A stretch of DNA of 64,000 nt from Parathielavia appendiculata (lineage: Eukaryota > Ascomycota > Sordariomycetes > Sordariales > Chaetomiaceae): contig NW_026944226.1 in the NCBI RefSeq assembly GCF_033297405.1, forward strand, positions 569,538-633,537, in the 5' to 3' direction. Below, piece by piece: positions 33,252 through 44,900 of the stretch. Every line of letters starts with the position of its first letter. Positions within the stretch are counted from its first letter, which is position 1. The notes below the pieces were generated by a model. The model searched no databases, was not told where the DNA came from, and was given only the letters and a program-made list of their open reading frames with translations. Both the position numbers and the translations under genes were made by a program.

Positions 33252-34574
33252 ATGGCCAAAGCAGACGCGCACTCCGTTCTAGCCGACTTGGAGCACGCTC
33301 TTCCCGCTACGAAGCGCGCACCGTCCGAAGAACCAAGCACGGCCTCCGATCCCAAAACAATCAAGCTCGCTCATGAGGGGATGCCAGACGCGGCAGCTCA
33401 CCCCCCAGCACACGGTTCGTACCTTGGACGGTCCCTTTCCCAGAGAAGGTTTGCTCAGTCATGGTTTCGGTGTGATGAAACGTACTGACTGTCTCGAACC
33501 CTGCCGTCCTATAAAAACGAAACGGCGAGATTGAATTTCGAGCCGTCAATAATAATGGCAGCCGAAAGCACATGATCATCTTGACGGGTCTCAAATGCCA
33601 CTTGCAGGAGCAGCTGCCGGGATTGCCTATGTATCAAATCGCACGTCTCGTCTACGACCGCACCCATCTCTCCATGGCCATCGTCAAACACCCTCTCGAA
33701 GTTATTGGCGGGATACCATTTCGAGAATTTCGAGGCCGCAAGTTCGCTGAAATTGTCTTCTGCGCCGTGTCCTTCAACCAGCAAGTGAAGGGATACACGG
33801 AGCGCATCTCAAGGCGCACCTAAAGGATTATGTCAAGGCCACTTCTCCGCTAATGCACTTCCTGACCTACGCCGATAACTATGCTACTGGGTATTTTCAA
33901 AAACAAGGCTTCACCAAGGATATGACTCTCGACAAATCTATCTGGATGGGGTATATCAAGGATTACGAAGGAGGTACACTCATGCAATGCTCGATGTTCC
34001 CCCGGATCTGCTACCTCGAAGTCGGTCGTATGCTGCTCAAGCAGAAGGAGGCGGTACAAGCCAAGATCCGGACCCTGAGCAAGAGCCACATCATCCACCA
34101 ACCGCCTCAGCAATGGGCCGCCGCCAGCGGGACCGTGACCGGCATGAGCTCACCCCCCTCGATCCGGTCTCTATCCCAGCGATTCGAGCAACCGGATGGT
34201 CTCCCGACATGGACGAGCTAGCACGGGCGCAGCCACGCCACGGGCCTCACTTCAACGAACCCCGACGCTTCCTGTATCAGATCCAGAACCACAAACAGGC
34301 GTGGCCCTCCCCCAACCCGGCCAACAAGGACGAAGTCCCTGATTACTACAACGTCATTGCGTCACCGATGGATCTGTCGACCATTGAGGAGCGGCTCGAG
34401 GCTGATGCTTATGCTGCCCCGAGGGATACGCTCAAAGATCCCGAGTTGATCTTCAGCAATTGTCGGCAGTACAATGACGCAACGACGGTATACGCCAAGT
34501 ATGCGACCAAGCTGGAGAGGTATATGTGGGGTCTCAAGGTGCCGGAGTGGTTTGATTCGCTTGAAGAGGAGTGA
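33252..34574 (+). pseudogene. GCN5 histone acetyltransferase/bromodomain pseudogene
   Basis: The region reads as a nearly complete GCN5 (SAGA acetyltransferase) in three successive frames. A possible N-terminal piece starts at ATG 33252. The conserved core begins near 33500 with PAVL, TAA (33512-33514), then KRNGEIEFRAVNN, where GCN5 normally has two Glu codons. The acetyltransferase domain follows: MIILTGLKCHLQEQLPGLP, IARLVYDRTHLSMAIVKHPL and FAEIVFCAVS with the general-base Glu. Two extra bases at 33797-33798 shift the frame, after which HLKDYVKATSPLMHFLTYAD and the DYEGGTLMQCSM block follow. A second shift near 34140-34160 leads into LDPVSIPAIRATGWSPDMDE and the C-terminal bromodomain (VPDYYNVIASPMDLSTIEER, IFSNCRQYND). 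It has at least one stop and two frameshifts. It is presumably a duplicate of a functional gene elsewhere. No introns were detected in the core, so a retrocopy is possible. Confidence 0.85.
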
Positions 34575-34914
34575 ATGCCGACGATGTGGCATTTCATCCT
34601 CTGAAGCTTTTTTTTTTGCTTCCCTGGATGATCAGGGATTGGGGACCAGGTCGGGTGTTCGGCTTGCTCCCGTACAAAATCGGAAATCGTCGTTTGGGCG
34701 CTTGGAGTTTCGATAGTAGCTGCTGGGACAGTCGAAGCGTAATTACTAGCTTGATCTAATTCCGGATCTTCGGGCCACTTTTCGTTGTCTTTTCTTAGCT
34801 ACGAGGCTACCTAGAGCTAGAGGGCGTCATTCACGATGGATCCATGTTACAGGAACCGTCTTGTACATAGTTTCAAATATAGTCGATTCCTGTACCACAT
34901 ACCTTTAGTAGCTA
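34575..34914. other. 3' flank of the GCN5 relic, no gene
   Basis: T9 run just after the relic (34609-34617), then AT-rich sequence with no supported feature. Confidence 0.4.
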
Positions 34915-35405
34915 CTAATATAAGGAGCTCTCGAAGTCCATAGTGTAGCTGATAGGCCTCTGCAGCAGTGCAGTTTCGGTTGAACTTTCCGAGTCAGTTT
35001 GCAGAAAATTGCATAGGGTGCACGCTTCATGCGGCAAGTGGTCCAGAACGTGGTGTAGACAATGGAACCGACCAATCACATACAATGTTGGCGGATGGCC
35101 CACAGTGATCGACGATGGGCAGCCTCGTCGCTTCACGTCGTCACCTTCATCATGAGCTTGTTGGCTCTCACCCGCCTCCGGATCTTCAGACGACCCTCCG
35201 GTCTTTTCTCGGTCGTCCAAACTCAAAAAGTCCCAGCTTGAATCCGGAGCCGCCAAGAAGACACGACGTCCAGTCCATGTCCTTTCTTCTTTGATATGAC
35301 GGGATCCAAAGATGGACCTGGCGGTTTCCGGTCCTGGGCAGTGTCCCGCGTTTGTTGGGCCGAGTGGCTCCCCGGACGTCCGAGTTCTCCAATCCGAGGA
35401 TTATT
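34915..35405 (-). other. orphan open frame without ATG, possible gene fragment
   Basis: On the minus strand one frame stays open for about 160 codons and ends at TAG 34915-34917. It looks mildly coding-like (WDFLSLDDREKTGG, PTLYVIGRFHCLHHVLDHLP, CTLCNFLQTD) but has no in-frame ATG. A TAA lies just upstream of 35405. It may be a terminal exon or another gene fragment in this decay zone. No family is recognised. Confidence 0.25.
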
Positions 35406-35831
35406 TGGGCGTGTATGCCAGATGCACGCCGAGGAGCAATCACCTCGGCCCTATATTTCCTGTTTCCCCATCCGTCGCCTCTATACACACTATCAATCTC
35501 TCTGTTGCCCCTTCCATTGTCCGTCTCTCATTGAGCTGTTTGTGCCACCTCGGCCTCGTGGGCGACCATACTGGGCTTGGTTACAGAGACAAATCCTCAT
35601 GCATCTGTCACCCGCGCATGACGACAGGTGATCGCAACTTTGGCCGCACATCAAGACACAGCCACTAGCGCTGCACCATGCGCACATAAGTAATTCCCAA
35701 GCCTTTCCGTTGATTCCTTTCTATTCGTTCCCCAGTGTCGTAGCACTCTGGAACAACCCCATCGCGTGGACTTAGACGCAGGATTTGCGGCGTTCCGATA
35801 CTCCCCAACCTGACGGGACACGGTTGAGACA
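35406..35831. other. promoter and leader region of the aspartic protease gene
   Basis: Pyrimidine-rich around 35460-35550. No gene is seen; TATATTTCC at 35453 is the nearest AT-rich element but is too far from the ATG to call a TATA box with confidence. Confidence 0.4.
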
Positions 35832-37384
35832 ATGAAGACTGCTGTATATTGGGCTTTCACGGCTACACTCGCTCCGATCATCAGTGGACTATCGATACCA
35901 TCGAAACGCGATGGATTGAAAGTGGTCGGCTTGGAGACTCAGAGGGTTACGGCACCCCGGGATCCGCTCGAGAGGCTCATGCTGAGGAAAAGAGGAACCA
36001 TCGAGACCGGCCTGGACAATCTGGTATGCTTTCTAACCGGCGCGTTCTATTCCACAGGCTGAAAAAAAACCAGAAAACATTATACCTCATCAACGCAACC
36101 GTCGGCACTCCAGCAAAGACGCTGAGATTGCACATTGACACCGGCAGCAGCGACCTCTGGGTTAACACCCCTGACTCCAACTTCTGCTCCATGAATACGA
36201 AACCATGCGGCGACGCCGGAACCTACTCGGCCAACGCGTCGTCCACCTACCAGTACGTCGCCAGCAATTTCAACATATCGTACGTCGACGGCACCGGCGC
36301 AACCGGGGATTACGTCTCGGACACGGTCACCATCAGCTCGCAGAAACTCGACCGCCTCCAGTTCGGCATCGGCTACTCGAGTTCCAATGCCCAAGGCATC
36401 CTGGGGATCGGCTACCCCTTCAATGAAGTCCAAGTCGGCCGGGCCGGCCTGGGCACCTACCACAACCTTCCCGCCCAGCTCGCCGCCGACGGCGTAATCC
36501 AGTCCAACGCCTACAGCATCTGGCTGAACGGCCTGGATGCCAACACGGGCCACATCCTCTTCGGCGGCGTCGACTCAGAAAAATACGTCGCCCCGCTCCG
36601 GTCGCTCCCCGTCGAGTCCGCATCGGGCCTCTACGCCGAGTTCATGATCACGCTCACCCGGCTCCAGCTCGACAACAAGACGCTCGGCGGCGACAACCTC
36701 GCCATCGCCGTCCTCCTCGACACGGGCACGTCCCTCACCTACCTGCCCGACAGCATCGTGCACGAGATTTACTCGACCGTCGGCGCCGTCTTCGACCCGG
36801 ACGCAAACGCAGCCTACGTCCCCTGCTCCATGGCCCGCCGCGACGACCGCACCGGCGGTGGCGGCCCGCGCCTCCTCCACTTCACCTTCTCGGAACCCAC
36901 CATTTCCGTGGCCATCGACGAGCTCGTCCTCGACATCGTTTCGCCCAGCACGACGACAATCGCGCATTGGTTCAGCAGCGGCAACGGCAACGACGGCGCC
37001 AGTTCCAGCGTCTGCCTGTTTGGCATCTCGCCCGCGAGGAAAGGAGGCACCTATGTGCTGGGGGATACCTTTCTGAGGTCGGCGTACACCGTGTATGATC
37101 TCGAGAACAATATTGTCGCGCTCGCGCAGACGAGGTTCAATGCTACTGCTGCGAGTAGTGTCGCTGAGATTGGGAAGGGGCCGGCGGGCAGCAACATACC
37201 GGGGGCGACGGCCGTGAGGAACCCGGTCAGGGCGACGGAGGGGTGGAGAGGGCTGCATGCGGCCCCGTCGGGGGGAAGCTCCTCTTCGAAGTCGGCTGCG
37301 GTGAGGGCACTGAGCTGGGGAGGGAGTAGCGGTGTAATGGTTGCTGTTGGGGTGGCGGTTGCGGTGGGGGTGATAGTTGGTTAA
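35832..37384 (+). CDS. yapsin-like GPI-anchored aspartic protease
   Basis: Pepsin-family (A1) protease, probably tethered to the plasma membrane or wall and cleaving near basic residues, as yapsins do. Two exons, 35832-36023 and 36074-37384, give 500 aa. The acceptor at AACCAG (36073) restores DNLKTLYLINATVGTPAK; the nearer CACAG acceptor would shift the frame. A signal peptide (MKTAVYWAFTATLAPIISG) is followed by a propeptide with basic pairs (SKRDG, LRKRG). Both active-site motifs are intact: DTGSSDLW (D86) and DTGTSLTY (D280). Two Cys flank the loop after the first motif (NFCSMNTKPC). A Ser/Gly-rich tail (about 445-480) and a C-terminal hydrophobic stretch (GVMVAVGVAVAVGVIVG) fit a GPI-anchor signal. 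The endogenous substrates are unknown. Confidence 0.92.
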
Positions 37385-37794
37385 GATTCCTCTGACGCCG
37401 GTCACTTGTCATTATTCGGGGTGATTCTGGGCGGGGAATGACGTGTGTTCGGTTCTGGATGTGTTCCGCTTCTTGATTGCATTGGGTCGGCGTTTGGGAT
37501 GATAAAAAGGGCTGGGACTGCGGCACTGTGCTAAACCGGTTGGGAGGTTATACATGCTTAGTTCTGTGTAGGGAATGAGGGTAGGTCCGGTTCTTTTTGA
37601 CGCGTTTAAGGTGGCATTTCATGGAGGGATAGGGCCCTGAAAGAGAGGGATCGCAATTGAAATGTATGGGTATGTGGAAGTTTGCTTGATTTACATCAAG
37701 AAGCCAAGACAAGGCATGGAGCTTATTATGCACGAATAGGAGCACTGGCTTTGAGGATTGGTACAGTACCGAGAAATGGTAATGCACCACCTTA
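37385..37794. other. intergenic, 3' flank of the protease gene
   Basis: No gene supported. It ends at the TA target site of the adjacent transposon relic. Confidence 0.5.
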
Positions 37795-38354
37795 CCCGTG
37801 GGCCAGTGCCTTTTTCCCAACTGGCCCACTCCCCTGCGAACTGGTTGACAGACCAAATTTAAGTGCAGCTCCCCTAACATTATAATTCTGTTAACACACA
37901 AGGGTAAGTTGCCACAACAATATCAATAGGCGGCTACACCTCCATAAAAAATTTTGTAGGAGAGAGTTTAATTTAGTATAAGAAGGAAGTCTTGAAAACT
38001 TAAGGAAGATCACCTTGGTTGCTGTTAAGGAAACCCAAGATCTTACGTCTTGGAGAAGTCTCTGAGGAAGTCTTAAGATAGACTCTCTCCGTCCCTTTTC
38101 TTTGAAGATCTTGTACTTTCCTGATAATTGCTTGATCAATCCTACTCAGATTGGCAAGGCTTACTTTCTATACCAAATAGAACCATCAGATAAGTTTTAA
38201 TAGGTGCAGTCCCTTTGTTGACGGTGATGCAGCTATTTGAAGCTTGACTTACAGCAAAGTTGGGTGTGTCAATTAGTTTTGGCTCGTCAACCGGTTTCGG
38301 GGCCGACTCTCCGGAGGAGAGTAGGACAATTGAGAAAACGCACTGGCCAACGGG
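37795..38354. mobile_element. 560 bp DNA-transposon relic with ~75 bp terminal inverted repeats and TA target site
   Basis: The left end CCCGTGGGCCAGTGC (37795-37809) mirrors the right end GCACTGGCCAACGGG (38340-38354). Similarity continues inward: CTTTTTCCCAACTGGCCCACTC on the left against the reverse complement of 38315-38340, then CTGGTTGACAGACCAAA against CCGGTTGACGAGCCAAA. The left arm lacks about 15-20 bases present on the right. TA flanks both ends (37793-37794 and 38355-38356), the target duplication of Tc1/mariner/pogo elements. The interior is AT-rich; a minus-strand frame (37891-38139) is open but not recognisable as transposase. The element is therefore a MITE or a mutated remnant. 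Left/right differences are largely C/T, consistent with repeat-induced point mutation. Confidence 0.75.
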
Positions 38355-38356
38355 TA

Positions 38357-38841
38357 CTCAGATGGAGTGAGCTGGTGCTGGCTACTGACATTGGATGGAC
38401 GGTCAACGTTGACCCGGCTCCCCTTCTCCAGGAGGGTGTCTCGGTTACTACGTTATTCGGTCTGCCTGGCTTCGCGGTGTCATGGATAAGTCATCTTCCT
38501 TTTTAGGCAGAGCATGTCAAGTGATTGTTGCTTGTTTGTCACCAGAGCCTGGCGACAAACTTGTGCCGGAAAACATAGCTCTCATCGTGATCGTCCAGAG
38601 GCTATTAACCTCAGCAAGAGGTTGGAATCAACAGGGCTGGACCTAGAATCCAATCAAGTCATGAACAGGTCATCCATTAGTCATTCGGCCCGGCACTGCC
38701 ATGCACGTGAGCCACGTCAGCGGACTAGACAGGGGGCCTCTTCACTCTTCTCAGTTATAAGACCCCACATGTTCATGGAGTCGTCAACTCACTCCAACCG
38801 ATAATTAGCAGCACTTCAACAACAACCACATCAACATCATC
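38357..38841. other. intergenic, RAE1 promoter region
   Basis: No gene supported. The last ~40 bases are an ACAACA-rich leader (CAACAACAACCACATCAACATC) immediately before the RAE1 ATG, a common fungal 5' leader composition. Confidence 0.5.
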
Positions 38842-40125
38842 ATGGCCTTTGGCAAAGGAAAATCGCTCACTTCCGCGGCTAATGGCCAGAAGGATAGAGA
38901 TGTCGATTTTCCCAAAGGCCCGGAGGACACCGTCTCAGCGCTGCGCTGGTCGCCGGTGGCCAACTACTTGGCGGCCGCCTCCTGGGACGGCAAAGTCTAC
39001 ATCTATGATGCGACCAACTCGACCTCAAGCGCCACCATCAAGGGTGTCGCCGCCATCACAGTTGGCGCCCCCGTGCTTGACTGTGATTTCAGCAAGGTGA
39101 GTCCGACGTGAAGTCTAACCCCACAGCTCCCGATCGATCCAGGAGGATGCTCCAAATTTTGGGAAACGAACAAATACGAACGGTTCCAATAGGCAAGTCA
39201 CTTATACTAACTCGATTACATCTGGACTCAATTAACAAGAGCCAGGACGGAACCATCGCCATTGGCGCAGCGGCAGACAGGAAGATCTATCTCATGGACC
39301 TCAACTCAAGCCAGACCATGACGCTCGAGGCTCACACCTCACCTGTCCGGTCTGTCCGCTTCGTCACCATCCCCGCCACCAATGCGCCCGTCATCGCCTC
39401 GGGCTCCTGGGACAAAACAGTTCGCTACTGGGACATGCGCCAGCCACAGCCCATTGCTGCCCTGCAACTCCCCGAGCGTGTCTATGCCATGGACGCTGCC
39501 GGCCCTCTCCTCGCTGCCGGCACGGCCGACAACCACCTCCACCTCATCGACCTCCACGCCAATCCGCTCCACATTTGGAAATCCGTCAAGTCGCCGCTTT
39601 CTCCCAAGATCAGCTCCGTCTCGGTCTCGGCCGACGGCTCTCGCTGGGCGATTGGCGGTATCGAAGGGCGCGCGGCTGCCCAAGTCGCAAATGAGAAGGA
39701 CAAGAGGTAAATTGTCTCCCGTTCCTTTGGCCATGTTTTCAATCCAACATGACAAAAACTAACAAATTCCCCGCAACAGCCTCTCGAATCTGACATTCAA
39801 ATGCCACCGCGAGGCGTCCACCAGCGCCAAGAACCAGACTGACGTCTACGCCGTCAACGCCGTCTGCTACTCGCCGGCCCACAAAGACGTCCTCGCCACG
39901 GCCGGGTCCGACGGCACCTATAGCGTCTGGGACGTCGTGGCCCGCCACCGCCTGCGTTCCTTCCCCAAGGTTAGCGGGCCCGTCACGGCGCTGAGCTTCT
40001 CTCGCGACGGCATGGCGCTGGCCTACGCCGTGGGCTATGACTGGTCCAAGGGTTACCAACACAGCAAGGCAGACGCTGAGAAGAAGATTGTCTTGCATTG
40101 TTTTGACGAGGCGCTCAAGAAGTGA
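38842..40125 (+). CDS. RAE1: mRNA export factor Rae1/Gle2, WD40 nuclear-pore-associated protein
   Basis: WD40-propeller protein that binds the GLEBS motif of a nucleoporin and takes part in poly(A)+ RNA export. Three exons: 38842-39096, 39246-39706 and 39780-40125, giving 353 aa. Donors are GTGAGT and GTAAAT. N-terminal signature: FPKGPEDTVSALRWSP, then YLAAASWDGKVYIYD. Propeller blades with WD-like ends include VIASGSWDKTVRYWDMR, then the characteristic ALQLPERVYAMD and LLAAGTADNHLHLIDL, and later AIGGIEGRAAAQ. The final blade has VLATAGSDGTYSVWD, and the C-terminus YAVGYDWSKGYQH is conserved in Rae1. The exon 1/2 junction joins CDFSK to DGTIAIGAAADRKIYLMDL in phase 0. In the family Q/K variations near EGR occur; none here looks disabling. 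Confidence 0.94.
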
Positions 40126-40934
40126 GGCATGGAGGAGAAGACTGGTAAACGTATTTCTGCGGAGGACTGTTCATGATGGGGAAGGAATATAAGGTTGGGA
40201 ACCTGACCTGGTCACAGGAGCCAGCGGAGTGAAGAGCATAAAATGCTCGGGCAAAGGAGATCCTGTAGATATGTATTTGGAGAATGGGATGCTCGCTCTG
40301 GGTTTGTTTTTTTTTGGATTGTCTCTTGTGGTTCGGAGCGGAAGGGAGGGCTGTAAAGGTGGTATGATGGTCAGCGCTTGGGGCAACTGGATGCGCAAGC
40401 GGGACTGAGGAGAGCACAGCATCAAAGGGTATGGAGAGTGCACTGGTTGATGTATTAGAATGATATTGGGTATCGGCATATGCGCTAGAGGAGGATTCTG
40501 TCGTCATTACGTCTGGGTTACAGTTTTTCACGGCGTGGGTTAATGGACAATCGATCAGGTTCCCAATTATGTACCTCCCTCTCTTCAAGTTGATCCCAAG
40601 GAGCAAACATGTTGCTGTTTTGTCCTGTCATCCCATCTCATCAACAAAAACCACTCAAAAGCCTAACCAAAGCGTTGAAAGCATCTTGAGCAAACGAAGG
40701 TCCAGCTGTGTTACCAGGTATATGACAGCAGAGGCTAGCCACAATGTTTCTTCATTTCACTCTTCCTTCTTCTCACCCGTGCTAGGTACTCAAAGTCGGT
40801 TTGTGATGCTTGTTGGGGGCTACTCTAAGAAGCGTAACAAAAGGTGACGGGAAAATTTGGGCTAAAGCAAGAGAGAGGAAGACCCAGAGAAGTGAGGTGA
40901 GAGAGAGTAGAACTCAGCATAGAGAGGAGAGAAA

Positions 40935-40954
40935 AGCCCCCCCCCCCCCCCCCC
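40935..40954 (+). repeat. homopolymer run of 20 C
   Basis: Twenty consecutive C follow a purine-rich GA segment (40870-40933). Such tracts are prone to slippage and to sequencing error, so the exact length may not be reliable. Confidence 0.8.
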
Positions 40955-41208
40955 ACCCTTTACTCCAGTCCTGGTCCTCAATAACCGAGTCAAACCAGCT
41001 GGAATGTGAAGAGAAGCGAAGAGAGACTCTTCCACCAGCATATACATACAACAAACATCCATTCACAAATATCTCTCGGTGTCTATGGCAGTAAGTCGGT
41101 AAAATACCACATCGCCAGCAGAGGTACAACGTACGTAGGTCAGGTCCGGTATATCTATCTCACCCAGCCCACCAGGTGTGTTTACTTATATCTCAACCAA
41201 CTCATCCA

Positions 41209-41256
41209 TTTCATTCCATTCCATCCCATCCCATCCCATCCCATCCCGTCCCATTC
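41209..41256 (+). repeat. CCATC/CCATT pentanucleotide microsatellite
   Basis: About nine units of CCATC, CCATT and CCGTC in tandem. The first and last units are imperfect. Confidence 0.85.
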
Positions 41257-41972
41257 CAGGCATCAAATCCACCACCCCCAATAAAACTAGCCCCTTTACA
41301 ATTAGGATCAGGCAAAGAGCAGAATAACCTTCACACAAAAGGAGATAGCTAACAACAAGCAACCCAAATATGGGAGAATCCATCGCCTGCCTTATATACG
41401 CCGAACACCCCAGCCCCTGAAACCTAGCATGCATCCCAGCAAACATTCATTCATGAAAACCCAATGGTACAAAGAAGACAAACCCACTCCACTCCATTCC
41501 CTTTCCTTCCCTCCCGTGATTATTTCTGTGCCAGAAAAGGGACCCAACCCTTTTCTCAACCATGTATCTCAATATCCCTCAACATATTTTCTCTGTCGTT
41601 TGTGACCAGCGAGGGGGAGTAAATATCTCAACGAAGCAGAGTTGACCCGATGTCGTCATGATTCAGACCCCCAAGATCCGCGGGTCAAAATCCCACATTC
41701 CTGGAAGGGCGGACATAATAAAAGTAGAGAAAGAAAGCAGAGAAGAAAGGGGGATATCATATCTGAAAGCCCGACGCAAGCAAGGCAAAGCCAGTCTCAA
41801 GTCATATCTGTCCGCCAGCCCGTCTGTACCGTCCCTTGAAGGGACAATAATAAAAGCGACCTAACCCGAGAAAAAAAAAACACCCGGTCTAGGAAAGAAA
41901 ACGACGAAGTGAACAAGCCAGGCCGGAGTCGAGTAAACGAGTCCGGTTCAAATTGCGTATGAGCGAGGCAAA

Positions 41973-44900
41973 TCAGTCCTCGGTCTGGTTCCCCTCACCG
42001 TCTACCTTCACCCACAGCGACAGCGACGGAGAACCGCTGCTCTTCTTGATAGCGCCCAGCTGGCCGCCGGCCTGGTGGTCAGCGGCTCCCTCAGCGGTAG
42101 CATCCCCGCCCAGATCGGGCGCGTGGCTCGACGGCGTGCTCAGGGGGCTGTTGGGGTCCGTGGTTAGATTTGGGGTTGGCGCGCCCTGGACGTCGACGTA
42201 CAGGCCTGGTGATGCCGGGGCAGACGACGCCGAGGTCGAGTCGTTACTTGGATACGTCGATGGCGAAACGCCTTTGTTGTCACAAACCAGGCGCTCCATG
42301 GCCTCGATCTGTTTGTTCGTGGCGCCCGACTTCTTGAGGGATCCGACGTGTGACGCAAGCTTGTCGACGAGCATGGTCCTATCGGCGCCGCGGAGAGCCT
42401 TGACGAGTTTTTCTTGGGCGCACGTTAGACTTAGCGCCGATAAAGAACATGTCGATAACGAAAGAACCACTTACGAATGACGTAGTTTCCAAACTGATCC
42501 TTCATCAGCTGGAAGAGCGGGCTGTTCGCTTCGTCTGCATTGGCCAGCAACTGGTCTCGGATGGCCCGCTGTTCTTGGAGTGTGCCAAACAGGATGCACT
42601 TTTCGACCACGTTGGATGCGTTCTTGTGTCTCGAAAGCGCCAGGAGCTGAGGTGTGACGATACCAATCATCCTCGAGCGGTCCTCTGGGCTGCCCTTCTC
42701 GAGGACGTGCTGAATGACATAGTTGCCGAATTGGTCTGTTACCAACACCTCGGCGTTGTTGTGAAGCTCCAGCATCATCGAGACTTTGTCCGCCTCGGTG
42801 CCGTGTTCCAGAAACCTCTGGATGACGCGACAGCCATATTGATGCGAAGCAAGCTCGCAGACGTGGCCCCTGAGGCCGGTCATGATGAAGTCGATGTGTT
42901 CGCGGGGAACTAGCTGGATGACCTGCTGGACCACATGGTTTCCGTGCTGGTCCTTGGAGATGGTGATCAGATCCGACTCGAGCTCCCTCACCAGCTCGGT
43001 TTGCTGTTCAACCAGTACATGCTGGAGAGCCTGCTGGCGGTTAGCTTCGCACACAGCGAGGTTTACCGCAAGGGCCACTCACCTTCTGAACAACCCGGCA
43101 CGAGTAGGGCTGCATTGACAAGTCGACAATCCTACCCCTCATCGCGTTTGCCAACACCTTTTTTTGGACCTGGTCTCCGTACTCGAAGAGCTTCTGCATC
43201 ACATAGTTGCCAAACACGTCCTTCATCAGCTGGAGTGCGTTCGGTGCGATCTCGGCAAAGACCTGGTCCCTCTCGTCGCTGTTAGCCGTCTCGAGCTTCA
43301 GTTGGATGAAGCGAGAAGCCTGCTGGTCGCCGCTGAACTCGACAATGTGGCCCCAGATGTCCTGTAGTTTGTCAGTCAGATATTCTTTATCTCGGCCCGT
43401 CGGCAACGGCTAAGGCTACTGACCTTGAGCTCCCAGCGTCTCGATTTCGGGCTGTGCTTGAAGTCGTAGAGAAGCGGGCTCCTCAGAGCCCTGCCAGGGT
43501 CGTGCTCTCGGGCGGGACGAGTCGGGATCGCGCCCGGGAGAGGCCAAGCGGGAAGAGGAAAACCATATCCCGCCATGTGCGCAGGATGTCTTGGATTACC
43601 GTACGCAGTAGAATACGGAGGATACTGCGAAAAGTCTGGAGGGATAAAGCTGTTTGAGTAATAAGGGCTCACGGACGGCGTGACGAGATGCTGCCCCAGG
43701 ACTCGCCGCTCAAGGTCCGAGACCAGCCTAGGGTCTCGCGAAGGTGGCCTTGACCATGAACCGCCATTCCAGCCAACGCCAGCTTGGGAAGCGCTCCCGG
43801 CTGAGATGTCCACGCCAAGTATGGGGTCCATGCCAACTACCGAGCCTCGTTTTTCGAGGCCCGTCTCGTTCGCGTACGCGTCTTTTGCGAAACCGTTCAC
43901 GTACCCCTGTCCAACCTCCCACGGTTGCGACCCCGGGTTAAGCTGGAAACTCTGGATCCCATTGTCGTAGGAGGGACCATTCCCCAAATTGTTGACAGCC
44001 CCGCCATTGGATGTGCCATCAAGAACCAACATCGAAAACGCCTCTTCCATTTGCGTACGGTTCTGTCGCCCGGCGTTCTGGTCCGAGCTCATTGAATTCT
44101 GCGTTTGGAACGTGGAGGAGGCGAAAGATGGCCGTTGAGAGTGAGTGGGGCGCGCCGGTTGGTTGGCGTAGGACAAGTCGCTGAAAGAATTGGCCTGTCC
44201 CTGGTGGTCGGACTGGCGGCGGCTGGACAGCGACTTGAGGTAGGCCTGTCGTTGAGCTGCCATTGTGAAGTCGAGCCCTTGCGTCAGTTTTGGAAACCGA
44301 TCCTCTCCGTTCTCTTCTGGATAGCCCGGGAAGTCGAAAGGATACTTGATCGCCCTATTCGACGCCTCCGGCTTTATCGCCGTTTTTGCCAGCTCTGGGC
44401 CGATCTGAGCGGGTAGGAAAGCGTTTGGAGATCCAGAGTCTCCATCATCTCCAAAGTCCGAGAAATTGGGAGCATGCCTGAATGGTCTGTTGGACGACTC
44501 CAGCGTCGTCGCCGTATTTGGGCCCCGTGACCCGACCTGAGCGGCCTGGGGGGCGGTTGAAGGAACAGGAAAGAATCTCGAGGCGGTATTCATATCGTGA
44601 CTCGATGCGTCAGACCGACTTCGGGGGGATGTGTTCCCCGAGCGAGGGCGTGGTTGTGTAGAATCCGCGCTACCATACGGATGCATGCTAGCACCAATCC
44701 AGTTCCCCTTTGTTCCGCGAAGAGCACTGGTGCTCCCGTTGATGGTATCTGCATATTCGTCAGCGCCGGCCGCTTCCTATCGCAACACGGCCTCGTGCAT
44801 CAACGGACCTCTAGGGGTAACTGTATCTCGGTTCATCGCGAAGCTCGCGGTGGCACTGTTGTTCCATGGGCTAGATGATTGTGTGGCTGTGCCAAACATA

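Larger units (their letters stand above)
40126..41972. other. intergenic with simple repeats, no gene recognised
   Basis: Convergent 3' flanks of RAE1 and the Pumilio gene. Contains a C20 run and a CCATC microsatellite (listed separately) and purine-rich sequence around 40870-40930. No supported coding frame. Part of 41.4-41.97 kb may be the Pumilio 3' UTR. Confidence 0.5.

Noticed and set aside
41940..41990. tRNA B-box-like GGTTCAAATTGC
   Set aside because: No matching acceptor stem, anticodon arm or A box could be found around it, and it lies at the Pumilio 3' end.
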